From: Rhizobium sp. AC27/96
Lineage (GTDB): Bacteria > Pseudomonadota > Alphaproteobacteria > Rhizobiales > Rhizobiaceae
Reading direction: 5' to 3'
DNA length: 64,000 nt
Assembly: GCF_001692325.1 (NCBI RefSeq)
Contig: NZ_LXKN01000019.1
Location: forward strand, 24,438 to 88,437
Part shown: positions 24,054 to 33,599 of the stretch, in pieces
Position numbering within the stretch: position 1 is the stretch's first letter
Layout of the letters: every line of letters starts with the position of its first letter
The notes under the pieces: generated by a model
The model's database searches: none
Told to the model about the DNA's origin: nothing
Seen by the model: only the letters and a program-made list of their open reading frames with translations
Made by a program: the position numbers and the translations under genes

Positions 24054-27000
24054 CTATATATTTTGGGGCTTGCGGAAAGCCTTGCTCGCCGTTGCAGTGG
24101 TACGCTCAGTCGCCAGCCGAGGACGAAGATCGAGACCCTTCGCCATAAGCCTTACGGACCCACCCGTTTCGGCTTCAAGCTTCCGTGCTTCGACGTTTAG
24201 AAACTCGATAAGCTCGTTCAACCCCATCTTCTGTTGGGTCTCTGGATGCAGCCATGCTCTGTCGGTGGCCGCGCTAACTACAAGGCAGCCTGAACGGGAG
24301 TGCTCTGGCGCCAAATACTTGGTAAGTAGTTGATCCTTCATTGCACTTCGCAATTCGGCGGCTGAACGTGGCTTCTCGCCGATCTTGAGTTCGATCGTCC
24401 CTTGCTCCGACGACGAAGTGGATCGCAGTCTGATATCCGTCTCTTTTTCGTCGGCTGTCGCTGCCTCTTGATCGACCGTGTAGAGGTGGTTGCTTCGGCT
24501 GTTCAGCTCATGGGCAAGCGCGCGACGCAAAACGCGTTCGTCTTCAATTGCTGCCCAATTTTCCCTGGGCGACGTATCCTGAAGCAAGAGATCGTCGATA
24601 TCTTCAAGGCGGTCACGCAGGAGTTGAAACATTGTGTCACGGGTGTTGGGTGGCGCCTCGCCGTAGGTATCGAGCACTTTGAAATCAGCCTCTGACACGG
24701 TTACCGCGTCCGCCTCTTCCGCTGCTTTTTCTTCCGCTAGAATCCGTCCTCGATCCGCGAAGTGGACAAAAAGAGGGTCGTCGATTAGCGACATTTTTGC
24801 TGCCCAGCCGTCCGCTCCACCCAGATCGAGGATCGCGCCTAACAGAACATTTCGCGCACTCTGGGCGTTGTCGCGAGTGTCAGGCGTGAACGTGCCCGCA
24901 TGATGCGTGTCGTCTTGGGGCCGAACTTGGATGTAGGCCAGTCGGGTAAGTCGGAGTAGCACGCTCGGAGTGAATTCTGCTCCCTTCACGTAAACGGTGT
25001 TGCTGACATGATCGCGGCCAAACAACCGTGCGAACCATGCAACGGCTTCTGTTTCTTTGCCCGGTGTAATCCCCGCAAGGCCGGCCTCAAGAACTTCAGT
25101 TCCACGGACTGGATTAAGCCTAAATAGAAGCGGAAGCCAAATCCTCGCTCCTTTAACTTCGAGGCCGCTTTGAAGAAATTGGGCCACCGCTTGCTCAATA
25201 AACGAACGATCATGCTCGCTGCCAAATTTCATAAGGATGTCGATAGCCTGATTGACGAGAAGATCAGAGGCGACGACGTTGGCATTGGGCTTCAGGATCG
25301 CTTCCACCCATCCGCGAATCAGCGGCAAGAAAAGGGCCGCAACTTTCGGCGATGCGTGCTGGATATCTTGTAATGCTCTTGAATGGTTTTCGGTCGCGTT
25401 CTCATCGAGGGAGAGCCTGAGTTCTCCGCCGAGCACCATTTCAACTGCATTGGGGTGAGGGGCGGCGAGGGTCTCGAGCCAGAAGGGGAAGCCGTTCAGT
25501 TGTATTGGGGCGTAGCGGCAGGCCAACTCGGCCTCGTCGGGAGTAAGCGTTTTCGCCCAATCCGCATCTTCCGCTTCTGCTTCAATGGCTGCCAAGCCAA
25601 ACTGCCAACGTGTAAGAAATGTGTCCTTTTCTCCTTCAGGGCGTTCACTACGGAGCGTTGGGCGGTCATTTCTCCAGACCTTAAGCATGGTCGCTCGAAG
25701 TCTATCTGCGACCGCCTTGCCGAACTGGCTCTCTATATATTCCCTGTTCCATCCAGCCGAGCGGCTCTCGGACCCTGTACGCTCCATCACGCGCCATAGA
25801 TTCCAGGCCGTTCCTGGCGCTCTTTCGTCTTGAAATAGCTCGTCGGGGTTGCCAGCTATCTTATTCCAGAACTCCACCCAGCTTGCATGCGCTTTAGCGG
25901 CTTTGCGCTTCTCTGCCTTTTGGCGCTTTGCATATTGCCGTTCGTGTCGTTGCATTTCTTCGTTATGAGGGCTCGGCTTCATCCGTTCTTCGACGGTCTC
26001 CGTCAGTTCCGGCGAATCCGCGACGAGAACTAGGAGGTCACGAAGTGTCGTTGGGCTCGCGCGTGTGCGGTACATAAGACCTGTCATTAGGGACCAAAGC
26101 ATCATTTGGCGGTGAAATAGCGGCTCATTGGGATCCGCCAACCGCCGCAGAACCCACACTTCGTCCTTTTCGGCAGAAAGCGGCAGGCCACCTTCTTCAA
26201 TGATGGTATACAGCCGTGACCACGGGTCGTCGGGCTGCGACATAGAGGACAAAAATGCGTGTTCGGCCCAAAAAGCCAACTCCCGCGCGGCGGAGGGCAA
26301 ATCGCCAATGGCTGCCTCTAACGCCTTCACCCTCTCATTATCCCGGTGGTGCTTGTCGTTGAGCCGTAGGGCTAGCAAAGTCGACGATACCCAAGGGGCC
26401 GTTCGAACACCGAGATCACATTGGCGGCGACAAACCGCCAGAAGCGCGTCGAGCAAATCATGACGGTTGGTTTTAAGGTGGGGGTGATCGTTTGGCTGCC
26501 AACATGTTCCCGCTCGAACGATTGTGGTGAGCAAGTCCCTGAGAGTATCAAGGTCGACGTCGTCGGTTGCCACCTCCTCGATCATCCGAGGTAAATGGTA
26601 TGTAAGACTGTCGATCGCGCTTTTCCCCTCACGAATCCGAGCGAGAATTTTGGCCAATGTTGGAAGCGGCAAATGCTTGGGGAAGAGATGCAAAAATGCT
26701 CTTCGAGTGACATCCTCGTTCCACTCGGTTGGCAACGTCGCGAGCGCATCTGCAATCTCCGAGACACGACGATCTCGAAGCGAAACCAGAACGCTGACAG
26801 CCGTACTTCTTAACGTGGGAGGCATCTTTTGATCGAGCGCTACTTCGTAAGCAATATCTCCGCAGGCGGGAATTGGCCCTGCGGCGATTAGGTCGAGGAT
26901 CAAATCCCTGATCTCGTGGTTGGCGATACCTGCTTTCCAACGCCTTTGAATAGTCTCTGCCAATTCCGGGCATGCGAAGCGGCGAACTTGCACATGGGGG

Positions 27001-28409
27001 ATGCTAAGTCCCCGCCATTCGCCATCCTTATAGCGCGTTATGAAGGCTTCGAGCGCGAGAATGCGCTGTTCCGGCCGTAGTGATTGAGGATCGCCGAAAT
27101 CCAACACAACCGATGGATCGCGGCTAACAATTTCCTCGAAAACTGTGTCGCGGGTCAGGGCCAGCCAAGCTGCGACCGGCCGCATCGAGGGCCGTACGAT
27201 TGGCATTCCCTGCGCAGTTTCCGTGAAGAGAAGGCGCTTGATGGACTTAATCGGCACGCCTCTCGCCAAAAGCGTCTCGAGCCGAACGGCAGCCAAATAC
27301 TCCACAACGGACCGATGGTGAAATCGAACCCGGCCATAGCTCGCGAACCCGAAAAGCGGGCGTTCAAGTAGTGCCTTCTGTTCGTCGGGATTGGCATCTG
27401 ACAACAGGCGCGACACATCCAATGCGGACTCGCTTGCTTCTACGTCGTCAGTGCTGGCATCATAGCGGAGAGTGAGCTTTCGCATAAGGATGGCCCCCAA
27501 TGCTAATCGGCTGGCGTATGATCGCGCCGTTTCGGTCGATAGCGTCGTGCGTTCTTCGCGGTCGGCGTTTGGCTTCAGCTTCGCCACGACGTTGGACTCG
27601 ACCTGGTCACGATGACTCCTTATCCGTTGCTGATCGCGCCAGTCCGCGCAAAGCTCCACCAGATCTTGCGGACGCTCGGCAAATTCTTCGGCGTCACGTT
27701 TTACAATATCGCGAAGCAATTCGTCAGGATTGGCGACCTTTTGAGAAACTGCCAGCGCGCGCATCTGGCTCGTCGAGAGCGGTAACAGACCGACATTTGC
27801 CCAGCCACTCTCACGATCATCCTTGTCAAGGTTACGGGCTCGGCTGCCGTGCATCGCGATGTCGGCGAAGGCGTCAGCGGACGCAACCACAGTGTCGGGT
27901 TTTGGAATGGGGAACTGCTCTATCATCAGTTGGCGATCGATCGGCACCGGCCGACTGGTGACAATTATGCGGACTCTTCCCAACTGGCGGTCGACTAACT
28001 TCCGGAGCTTCTTGAGGGCAGTGTCGAACTTTCCCCTGGTTAGTTTGAGCTCGTCGATCGAATCCAGGAAGAACGTAGCCATATCGGATTGCGACCGCTG
28101 CCAAGCGCCCAGCCGGTCCAGTTCTTCAAGCGAAAGCATGTCGCCGATTGGATCGGTGGCAAGAGTGGAGAGGTCGAGGAAAAACGCCGCCTCGCCATTT
28201 TTCCAAAGTCGTCTCTGCTGGACTTGGCATTCATACGTCTTGCCCGAGCCGGATTCCGAGACGATAAGCACACGCTGGAATTGGAATAGCTTATCCCAAT
28301 CGAGCTCTTTTCGCCAGTACCTGCGCCGCGCCACTGAAGTCGCGGTTTTGAGATCGGCCACTTCCTCGTTGGTGAGCCGATAAAAGGTCCGGTGGACACC
28401 GTCACTCAT
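24054..28409 (-). CDS. NACHT/STAND-type ATPase with C-terminal nuclease-like domain
   Basis: A 1451-residue protein from the ATG at 28409; upstream in-frame GTG codons (28427, 28439) are alternatives. Near the N-terminus lie a Walker A (SESGSGKT, residues 51-58) and a NACHT-type Walker B (ATFFLDSIDEL, about 111-121) followed by a TSRPVP sensor strand. The middle 900 residues are helical repeats. Close to the C-terminus (about 1320-1380), ETDIRLRS, the strand GTIELKIGE and the helix ELRSAMKDQLLTKYL form an E-x-K nuclease-like core (PD-(D/E)xK). Bacterial NACHT proteins (bNACHT) and Avs proteins pair such sensors with nucleases for anti-phage defence. The domain order here, ATPase first and nuclease last, is the reverse of the giant protein at 13478-19936. 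Confidence 0.8.
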   Translation of the reverse strand: MSDGVHRTFYRLTNEEVADLKTATSVARRRYWRKELDWDKLFQFQRVLIVSESGSGKTYECQVQQRRLWKNGEAAFFLDLSTLATDPIGDMLSLEELDRLGAWQRSQSDMATFFLDSIDELKLTRGKFDTALKKLRKLVDRQLGRVRIIVTSRPVPIDRQLMIEQFPIPKPDTVVASADAFADIAMHGSRARNLDKDDRESGWANVGLLPLSTSQMRALAVSQKVANPDELLRDIVKRDAEEFAERPQDLVELCADWRDQQRIRSHRDQVESNVVAKLKPNADREERTTLSTETARSYASRLALGAILMRKLTLRYDASTDDVEASESALDVSRLLSDANPDEQKALLERPLFGFASYGRVRFHHRSVVEYLAAVRLETLLARGVPIKSIKRLLFTETAQGMPIVRPSMRPVAAWLALTRDTVFEEIVSRDPSVVLDFGDPQSLRPEQRILALEAFITRYKDGEWRGLSIPHVQVRRFACPELAETIQRRWKAGIANHEIRDLILDLIAAGPIPACGDIAYEVALDQKMPPTLRSTAVSVLVSLRDRRVSEIADALATLPTEWNEDVTRRAFLHLFPKHLPLPTLAKILARIREGKSAIDSLTYHLPRMIEEVATDDVDLDTLRDLLTTIVRAGTCWQPNDHPHLKTNRHDLLDALLAVCRRQCDLGVRTAPWVSSTLLALRLNDKHHRDNERVKALEAAIGDLPSAARELAFWAEHAFLSSMSQPDDPWSRLYTIIEEGGLPLSAEKDEVWVLRRLADPNEPLFHRQMMLWSLMTGLMYRTRASPTTLRDLLVLVADSPELTETVEERMKPSPHNEEMQRHERQYAKRQKAEKRKAAKAHASWVEFWNKIAGNPDELFQDERAPGTAWNLWRVMERTGSESRSAGWNREYIESQFGKAVADRLRATMLKVWRNDRPTLRSERPEGEKDTFLTRWQFGLAAIEAEAEDADWAKTLTPDEAELACRYAPIQLNGFPFWLETLAAPHPNAVEMVLGGELRLSLDENATENHSRALQDIQHASPKVAALFLPLIRGWVEAILKPNANVVASDLLVNQAIDILMKFGSEHDRSFIEQAVAQFLQSGLEVKGARIWLPLLFRLNPVRGTEVLEAGLAGITPGKETEAVAWFARLFGRDHVSNTVYVKGAEFTPSVLLRLTRLAYIQVRPQDDTHHAGTFTPDTRDNAQSARNVLLGAILDLGGADGWAAKMSLIDDPLFVHFADRGRILAEEKAAEEADAVTVSEADFKVLDTYGEAPPNTRDTMFQLLRDRLEDIDDLLLQDTSPRENWAAIEDERVLRRALAHELNSRSNHLYTVDQEAATADEKETDIRLRSTSSSEQGTIELKIGEKPRSAAELRSAMKDQLLTKYLAPEHSRSGCLVVSAATDRAWLHPETQQKMGLNELIEFLNVEARKLEAETGGSVRLMAKGLDLRPRLATERTTATASKAFRKPQNI

Positions 28410-28492
28410 TGTTGTTTCTGTCGTCACCTGAGGTCTCACCGTCCGTGCCGCGTGACGACGCAGTGCACTCCCGCGCAGTCGAAGTTCTGGTT

Positions 28493-28675
28493 TTACTTCT
28501 TATCTTTTAGGTACTTTTCGACCTTGGTTGCCGATTTTCCAACGGCTTTCACCGCACCCGCCAGCGCCTGGCCGGACACGTCGAATTTCTTCTTCCAATA
28601 CTCTTTTTCCCAGTCTTCCGACATGTTGATGGTCTTCCTGTCCGGCACACCCGTTTTTTTCTTGTCGTCTGACAT
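28493..28675 (-). CDS. DUF3606-family small protein
   Basis: A 60-residue protein matching the DUF3606 pattern: MSDDKKKTGVPDRKTINMSE, then W-K-K-K-F followed by AVKAVGKSATKVEKYL. GAGGAG precedes the ATG by 7 bases. Family members are common in rhizobia and have no known role; the fold is probably a small helical bundle. It lies 83 bases upstream of the NACHT gene on the same strand and could be cotranscribed with it, though it is also a common stand-alone gene. Confidence 0.8.
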   Translation of the reverse strand: MSDDKKKTGVPDRKTINMSEDWEKEYWKKKFDVSGQALAGAVKAVGKSATKVEKYLKDKK

Positions 28676-29008
28676 TTGCCGCTCCTCGCTGCATTAACGT
28701 AAAACTACAATCACGACACGCGCAATTATTTTCCCACTACATCCGCCTAGGTTGCAAGTGCTGAATTATGCCAAAGCGGAGCTAAATCGCTGAAAAAATG
28801 GCTACGCGTAACTCCGTTGGGCGCGGACATCCGATAGCTTGCTTCCACTCACTGAAGGCTGTCCGACTGCTATGGGCCCCTTCCGTCTGCAGCGCGCCCG
28901 CACTGCGGTTCTGAGTGGGCTCGAGTCAGATAATCCAAGACGGACGTGGATCTTGATCAAAAGTATGTTTGAATGCCACTCCAGTATGGACCTAAAAGAG
29001 CCGCGGCG
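28676..29008. other. Divergent spacer upstream of the DUF3606 gene and the DUF3800-like gene
   Basis: A 333-base stretch between a leftward and a rightward gene. An AT-rich part at about 28700-28800 probably holds the leftward promoter. No gene, clear repeat or RNA structure was identified. Confidence 0.4.
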
Positions 29009-30106
29009 ATGAAAATCCTCTTATGTCGAATGGGTCGGACCGACGTGTATCCCAAGCAATTTACTTTCGATCCGCAACTAGTTGAACGGGCCCGCTTAGT
29101 GACTTTGCGTTCGCCAAACCTGAATGTTCTTTCAGAGGAAAATCGCTCGAAATTGCCTGGTTTGGCACATTTCCTCGAACAGGGCTTCAAGGCCCGCGAC
29201 GCTGATGGGAAGCTTTTGCTCCCCAATCTCAGTGCATTGGCAAATCGAACTGTGGGCATATTCAGCGACTACGGCGGCGAAGATCAGTCGAGCCGTTTCT
29301 TCACCTATTCCTTTATGGTTTGCGCCTTCGGATCCTTAGGGCCCTTTAAACAGGAGATGGCGTCTCTTCGGGCCAAATCGGGCCTTGGAGAAAAAGAGAT
29401 TGCCTTCAAAGACTTTCGATATGGCCCGCTGCGTCGAATGCTTCCAGATTATTTGCAGCTATGCGATAATTATATCAATGGGCTGTTATTCACCCTCGTT
29501 GTCGACAAAACAATCTCGTCCCTGTTCGGGCCAGGCGATGCCGAGACCATGCGGCATATCACCGACGCATTGGATCAACCTGGCTATGGGACCGTTGCGC
29601 CGCAAGTTGGCGAGAAGCTCTTCCGGATTTCGCATTGTATAGCTTATCTTCTTGCGCTGTTGGGGCAGCCTGGACAGAAGATTTTTTGGATGACCGATCA
29701 TGACGCAATAGGAGAAACGCCAGAGAAGCACACTAAGCTGGTCGAGATTCTCAACATGGTCCTCCCGCTATACACCACCAAGCGGTTCAGTCGTCTGGGG
29801 GGTGCCCGCCCATTCACGCCAAGGGCGTTCGACTTTCTCGACCTTCTCAGTATCGCAGATATAGCCGCGGGCACAATCGCACAGGTCCTCAGTAGCATGG
29901 AAGCGCTTGGCAAGGACAACGCTCAAATAAAGGAGGGGGGAGATAAGGTTCTGCGCTGGCTCTGCTACGACAGTATAACCTTGAAAAAATTGAGCTTGAT
30001 CGTGAAGCGCATGCCAAATGGCGACGTAGGTTGTGGCCCGATTGATTTCGAGGCCCAGACTCATGAAGAAGATGAGTTTTTTATTCCTATGCAGTTTCTT
30101 AGGTAG
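29009..30106 (+). CDS. DUF3800-like hypothetical protein
   Basis: About 365 residues from the ATG at 29009, which has AAAGAG 8 bases upstream; an in-frame ATG at 28973 lacks one. Acidic residues sit at strand ends in an order reminiscent of DUF3800 proteins, which have an RNase H-like fold: VGIFSDYGGE (about residue 85), EIAFKDFRYG, TLVVDKTIS and IFWMTDHDAIGE. This resemblance is weak and read by eye. There is no signal peptide or membrane helix. It stands alone between the NACHT gene and the ars operon. DUF3800 genes occur often in accessory and defence regions. Confidence 0.6.
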   Translation: MKILLCRMGRTDVYPKQFTFDPQLVERARLVTLRSPNLNVLSEENRSKLPGLAHFLEQGFKARDADGKLLLPNLSALANRTVGIFSDYGGEDQSSRFFTYSFMVCAFGSLGPFKQEMASLRAKSGLGEKEIAFKDFRYGPLRRMLPDYLQLCDNYINGLLFTLVVDKTISSLFGPGDAETMRHITDALDQPGYGTVAPQVGEKLFRISHCIAYLLALLGQPGQKIFWMTDHDAIGETPEKHTKLVEILNMVLPLYTTKRFSRLGGARPFTPRAFDFLDLLSIADIAAGTIAQVLSSMEALGKDNAQIKEGGDKVLRWLCYDSITLKKLSLIVKRMPNGDVGCGPIDFEAQTHEEDEFFIPMQFLR

Positions 30107-30560
30107 AGACGGCTCGAATTCAAAGTCCTCGTTCGATCAACTCAAGCCTTTCTCACGTCATGAGTAGTGGCGGACTCCGACCAACCGATTTTTGAGCTGT
30201 GAGCATCAGCAATGTTGGCGGATGGTGTAAGGCGGGTTCTCCTTTCCGGCGGCCAAAACCTGCGAGACCCTCGTCGGCTCCAAATCGGTCATTCCATCGA
30301 GGTCAAGCCGATGCATGCCATTGCAAAATTTAAGGTGGAGCGCTTTTTGCAATAGCAAGGTCGTGGGCTCGATTCCCTTCAAGAGCAGCGATGTGGAGCG
30401 GCTTTTAGATTGCTGGGCTCGTTCTTAACCCGGTTGTTCAACGGCACCGTTGTTGGGGGATAACCGCTTGGCATCGTCGCCAATGCTTATTTCCTTCCAG
30501 CCCTTGCTATCATCCTGCCCATTTCTGCCGACAAGGTTGGCAGCAGAAATAGGAGACCTG
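30107..30560. other. Non-coding stretch with a tRNA T-arm-like sequence
   Basis: 454 bases between the DUF3800-like gene and the end of the ars operon. No gene is supported. At 30363-30386 the sequence contains GTGGGCTCGATTCCCTTC, resembling the T-arm and 3' part of a tRNA, but no complete cloverleaf can be built around it. A 16-base part (30369-30384) recurs with one change at 48818-48833 in the same orientation. Confidence 0.4.
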
Positions 30561-31775
30561 TTATTGCCTGCTGAGAGCGGTCTCGGATGCGGCGAACGTG
30601 CGCATCAACCACATGATGCCGAGGAAGGCTGCTACGGCGACCATTCCGAGCAGTGCGGCGACTGAAAGCGACCATGATACCCCGATGTTCCGCATCATGA
30701 AGGCCAGAACGAATGGCGCTGCGGACGAGATCACCAAACGGATGGCCAGCACTTGCCCCTGCCGTTGGCCATAGCCTTCGCTTCCGAACAGTTCGAGCGG
30801 CAAGGTTCCCTGCACGATGCTGCTTAGGCCCGAGCCAAGGCCGAAGACGACCGCGAAGACCAGGGCACCTGGCACGGACGGCGCAGTGGTGATCAGGATG
30901 ACCAGCGCCGCCGGCAACAAGACGGCGGATACGAGCGCCAACGTCGTTTGCGACAGGCCGCCCCCGAGCATCATGTTGGTAAAGCGGCTCAAGACCTGCG
31001 CGGGGCCGAACAAGGTGCCGACCATCACTGCCATGGCTCCGAGCCCGAGCGCTGACAGAACGGGAACCATGTGGACGAGGAGGGCCGCGTTGACGAAGCT
31101 CTCGAGCGCAAAGCCTGCCCCCATCAGAACGAATGCTGGCGTGCGGATCGACGCTGGAAGGCTAGGCTTGACATGCCTTGCCGGCGTGGCCCCCTTCGCA
31201 GCCTTGGTAACTCTAAATGAAAGCCAGGCATGGGTCGGCAAACAGACCAGGAGGTTGAGCGCGGCGAAGGCCAGATAGACCTGCCGCCACGACATGTGTT
31301 CATGCAGTGCCGTCGTAATCGGCCAGAAGATCGTCGAGGCAAAGCCTGCTATCAGTGTCAGATAGGTGATGCTGCGTTGGGCGACCTGCGGCTTGATTTG
31401 GACGAGCAATGCGAAGGCGGCTCCGTACTGCACCAGGTTGGATGCCGTCTCGATCGCGATCAGCGAGACAACGAAGGCCACTTTGCCGGAAGAGAGGGCG
31501 CAGGCCACCAGCGCAAGAGCGGCGATTGCCGAGCCGCCTGTCATGACACGGCCAGCCCCGAACCGATCGATCCATTTCCCCATCGTCGGCGCCGCGAGGC
31601 CGCCGATCAGGAGAGCGGCGGATAACGCGCCAAAAATCCATTCTGGCGACCAGTTCAAATCTCGCGCCATGGCCGGCGCGAGAATGCTGAAGCTATAGTA
31701 GAGGCTTCCATAGCCTATGATCTGCGTTAGACCGAGGGCAAGGATCGCGGAGACGGGAACCTTGTGATCGCTCAT
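30561..31775 (-). CDS. MFS exporter of the ars operon (ArsK-like)
   Basis: A 404-residue protein with about 12 membrane helices of the major facilitator superfamily; the A-loop-type sequence GKWIDRFGAGRVM between helices 2 and 3 is typical. It is last in the leftward group arsH-arsR-flavoprotein-MFS. MFS proteins in alphaproteobacterial ars operons include ArsK (arsenite/antimonite efflux, described in Agrobacterium) and ArsJ. ArsJ is unlikely because the glyceraldehyde-3-phosphate dehydrogenase gene that accompanies it is absent. The ATG at 31775 has AGGTTCG nearby. The substrate is inferred from context. Confidence 0.75.
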   Translation of the reverse strand: MSDHKVPVSAILALGLTQIIGYGSLYYSFSILAPAMARDLNWSPEWIFGALSAALLIGGLAAPTMGKWIDRFGAGRVMTGGSAIAALALVACALSSGKVAFVVSLIAIETASNLVQYGAAFALLVQIKPQVAQRSITYLTLIAGFASTIFWPITTALHEHMSWRQVYLAFAALNLLVCLPTHAWLSFRVTKAAKGATPARHVKPSLPASIRTPAFVLMGAGFALESFVNAALLVHMVPVLSALGLGAMAVMVGTLFGPAQVLSRFTNMMLGGGLSQTTLALVSAVLLPAALVILITTAPSVPGALVFAVVFGLGSGLSSIVQGTLPLELFGSEGYGQRQGQVLAIRLVISSAAPFVLAFMMRNIGVSWSLSVAALLGMVAVAAFLGIMWLMRTFAASETALSRQ

Positions 31776-31835
31776 CGAACCTGTTCCAGCGCGTTATCGG
31801 CGCGGGCCGTGCCATTGCATCCGCACCCTGTTTGC

Positions 31836-33152
31836 TTAGCCGCCTTTGCCGCCGCAGCATGCTCCGGACTTGCCGTCCTCCGTCAGGCTCACGCCAAGAT
31901 CGACGCTGCAGACGCCCGTCTTCGGCAGTACCAGATGGACCTCGCGCGCCGCCTTGTGGTCGCCGGCGATCTCCGCCACCACGGAGCGCACCTGCTCGTA
32001 TCCGGTCACCATCAGGAAGGTGGGTGCCCGTCCATAGGACTTTGAGCCGACGATGGTGAAGCCCGGTTCCGGATGCGCGAGTTCGACGACGCCATGCGGA
32101 GGCACGTCGCCACAGGAGTGGAGATTGGGATCGATCAGTGGCGCAAGCGCCGGGGGCGCTTCAACGGTAGGATCGAGGGCGATGCGTAGTTCCCGCAAGA
32201 AGGAGAGATCCGGCCGGAACCCCGTGGTCACGATGATCCGATCGACGCCGATCGAGTATGGCAAACCAGCGAGTTTCGCGTCGACGCGGAGACTGTCGCC
32301 TTCCTTCTGAATCCTGCTTACGGCAAACGGCGCCAGCATGTTCAGGCGACCGTCCTCCATGGCGCTCTTGGCGGCAAGGCCGAGCGCGCCGCGCTCCGGC
32401 AACTGATCGTTCAGTCCGCCACCCAGCAGGCGGTCGACGCCGCAGCGGCGAAGCGCCCAGAATATCTCCGTGCCCGGTGCTGTCTCCTGAACCTCCATCA
32501 GCGCCAGCGCCGCGTTGATCGCGGAATGGCCGCCGCCAATCACGAGGACGCACTTGCCCGCAAACTTGCCCCTCTCGACGCCACCGACATCGGGAATGCC
32601 ATACGAGATGTAATCGGAAGCTGACGCCTCGCCGAGGACGGGCAGGCCGTCGACGCCGATCGGGTTCGGCTGCGTCCATGTGCCGGAGGCGTCGATCACA
32701 GCTCGGGCCTGAACCCGAACTTCCTCTCCATCCTTGTCCCTATATCGGACGACGAAGGCCGATGCGTCGCGGCCGGCGGACGAGACCTTGTCCAGCCCTT
32801 CGCGGGTGATCGCGGTGACGGTGACGCCCAGCTTGAGGTTCTGCGCGATCTGCGGGAGTGCGGCGAGCGGCTGCAGATACGCGCCGACAATGTCGGACCC
32901 GGTTGGCAGAGCATCGCCATCAGGGCCTTGCCATCCAGCGTTCTCGAGAAGGGAGCGGGCGGCTGCGTCAATATTGTATCTCCATGGAGAGAACACGCGG
33001 ACGTGTCCCCATTCGATCAGCGAAGCGCCAACCGTGTCGCCGCGCCCAAGAACAACGAGGGGGATGCCACGGGTGACGAGATGCGCCGCGGCGGCGAGAC
33101 CGACCGGGCCTGCACCAATGACGGCCACAGGAAGTTCACTAGCATTCAACAT
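31836..33152 (-). CDS. FAD/NAD(P)-binding oxidoreductase of the ars operon
   Basis: A 438-residue flavoprotein. The N-terminal dinucleotide-binding motif VAVIGAGPVGLAAA (residues 9-22), a second Rossmann motif VLVIGGGHSAINAA (about 202-215) and the ATGD-like region TTGFRPD indicate a flavin-containing monooxygenase or thioredoxin-reductase-like fold. The C-terminus ends GACCGGKGG, and its vicinal cysteines could bind arsenic(III). AAGGAG lies 6 bases before the ATG. Genes like this recur between arsR and MFS genes in alphaproteobacterial ars operons, where their reaction is not settled (some are called ArsO). Confidence 0.75.
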   Translation of the reverse strand: MLNASELPVAVIGAGPVGLAAAAHLVTRGIPLVVLGRGDTVGASLIEWGHVRVFSPWRYNIDAAARSLLENAGWQGPDGDALPTGSDIVGAYLQPLAALPQIAQNLKLGVTVTAITREGLDKVSSAGRDASAFVVRYRDKDGEEVRVQARAVIDASGTWTQPNPIGVDGLPVLGEASASDYISYGIPDVGGVERGKFAGKCVLVIGGGHSAINAALALMEVQETAPGTEIFWALRRCGVDRLLGGGLNDQLPERGALGLAAKSAMEDGRLNMLAPFAVSRIQKEGDSLRVDAKLAGLPYSIGVDRIIVTTGFRPDLSFLRELRIALDPTVEAPPALAPLIDPNLHSCGDVPPHGVVELAHPEPGFTIVGSKSYGRAPTFLMVTGYEQVRSVVAEIAGDHKAAREVHLVLPKTGVCSVDLGVSLTEDGKSGACCGGKGG

Positions 33153-33206
33153 GACAGCTCCTTCTGTATTTCTAGTAATTTGGAATTATCTAGGCAAAAA
33201 AAGGGA

Positions 33207-33551
33207 TCACTCCGCAGCCTCCGCGGTCGTCGATCCGCATTTGGCATCGGCACAGCATTCGTCCACGAGATAGCCGACCAGCGCCTGCATCTCCGGATAG
33301 TTGGCGCGGCAGATCAGCGTCGTTACCTGCCGTTCCTGAGTCACGAGGCCGGTGTCGACCAGGCGCTTCAGATGATGGGACAGAGTCGACGCCGCGATAT
33401 CCAGCTTTTCCTGAATGCGGCCTACGGACAATCCATCCTCTCCGGCGCGAACAAGCGTCCGGTAGAGTTGGAGACGGGTGGTGTTCCCGAGAGCTTCGAG
33501 CTGGGCGGCGGCTATTTCGATTTTCATGGAAATACCGTGATCCGTGTCCAT
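33207..33551 (-). CDS. arsR: ArsR-family metalloregulator
   Basis: A 114-residue winged-helix repressor. The recognition region STLSHHLKRLVDTGLV is clear. Cysteines cluster at the C-terminus (ECCADAKC), a likely arsenic(III)-binding site of the type that has moved around within this family. The frame starts at 33551, with an alternative ATG at 33527 (MKIEIAAAQLEALG) that gives a more usual N-terminus. A near-palindrome overlaps that second start, and a perfect 11-10-11 palindrome lies just upstream, so it should repress itself and the downstream genes until arsenic is bound. Confidence 0.9.
   Translation of the reverse strand: MDTDHGISMKIEIAAAQLEALGNTTRLQLYRTLVRAGEDGLSVGRIQEKLDIAASTLSHHLKRLVDTGLVTQERQVTTLICRANYPEMQALVGYLVDECCADAKCGSTTAEAAE
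33510..33536. promoter_or_regulatory. Second ArsR operator-like repeat at the arsR start
   Basis: GGCTATTTC, 10 bases, GAAATACC: the same half-site and spacing as the upstream perfect palindrome, with one base missing in the right arm. It covers the alternative arsR start codon at 33527. Binding here would block initiation or translation of arsR. Confidence 0.5.
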
Positions 33552-33560
33552 TAAGAAGTC

Positions 33561-33592
33561 AAGGCTATTTCGACAAATGTGGAAATAGCCTT
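33561..33592. promoter_or_regulatory. ArsR operator palindrome
   Basis: Perfect 11-bp arms AAGGCTATTTC and GAAATAGCCTT flank a 10-base spacer. It lies between the arsH stop (33600) and the arsR start, so in transcription order it follows arsH and precedes arsR. Its half-site recurs at the arsR start, which favours an operator over a terminator. Confidence 0.7.
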
Positions 33593-33599
33593 GTCCCAG

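Noticed and set aside
30363..30386. tRNA gene
   Set aside because: Only a T-arm-like segment is visible; no acceptor or anticodon stem can be formed with flanking sequence.
30561..31775. ArsJ assignment for the MFS gene
   Set aside because: ArsJ is paired with a glyceraldehyde-3-phosphate dehydrogenase gene, and none is present.
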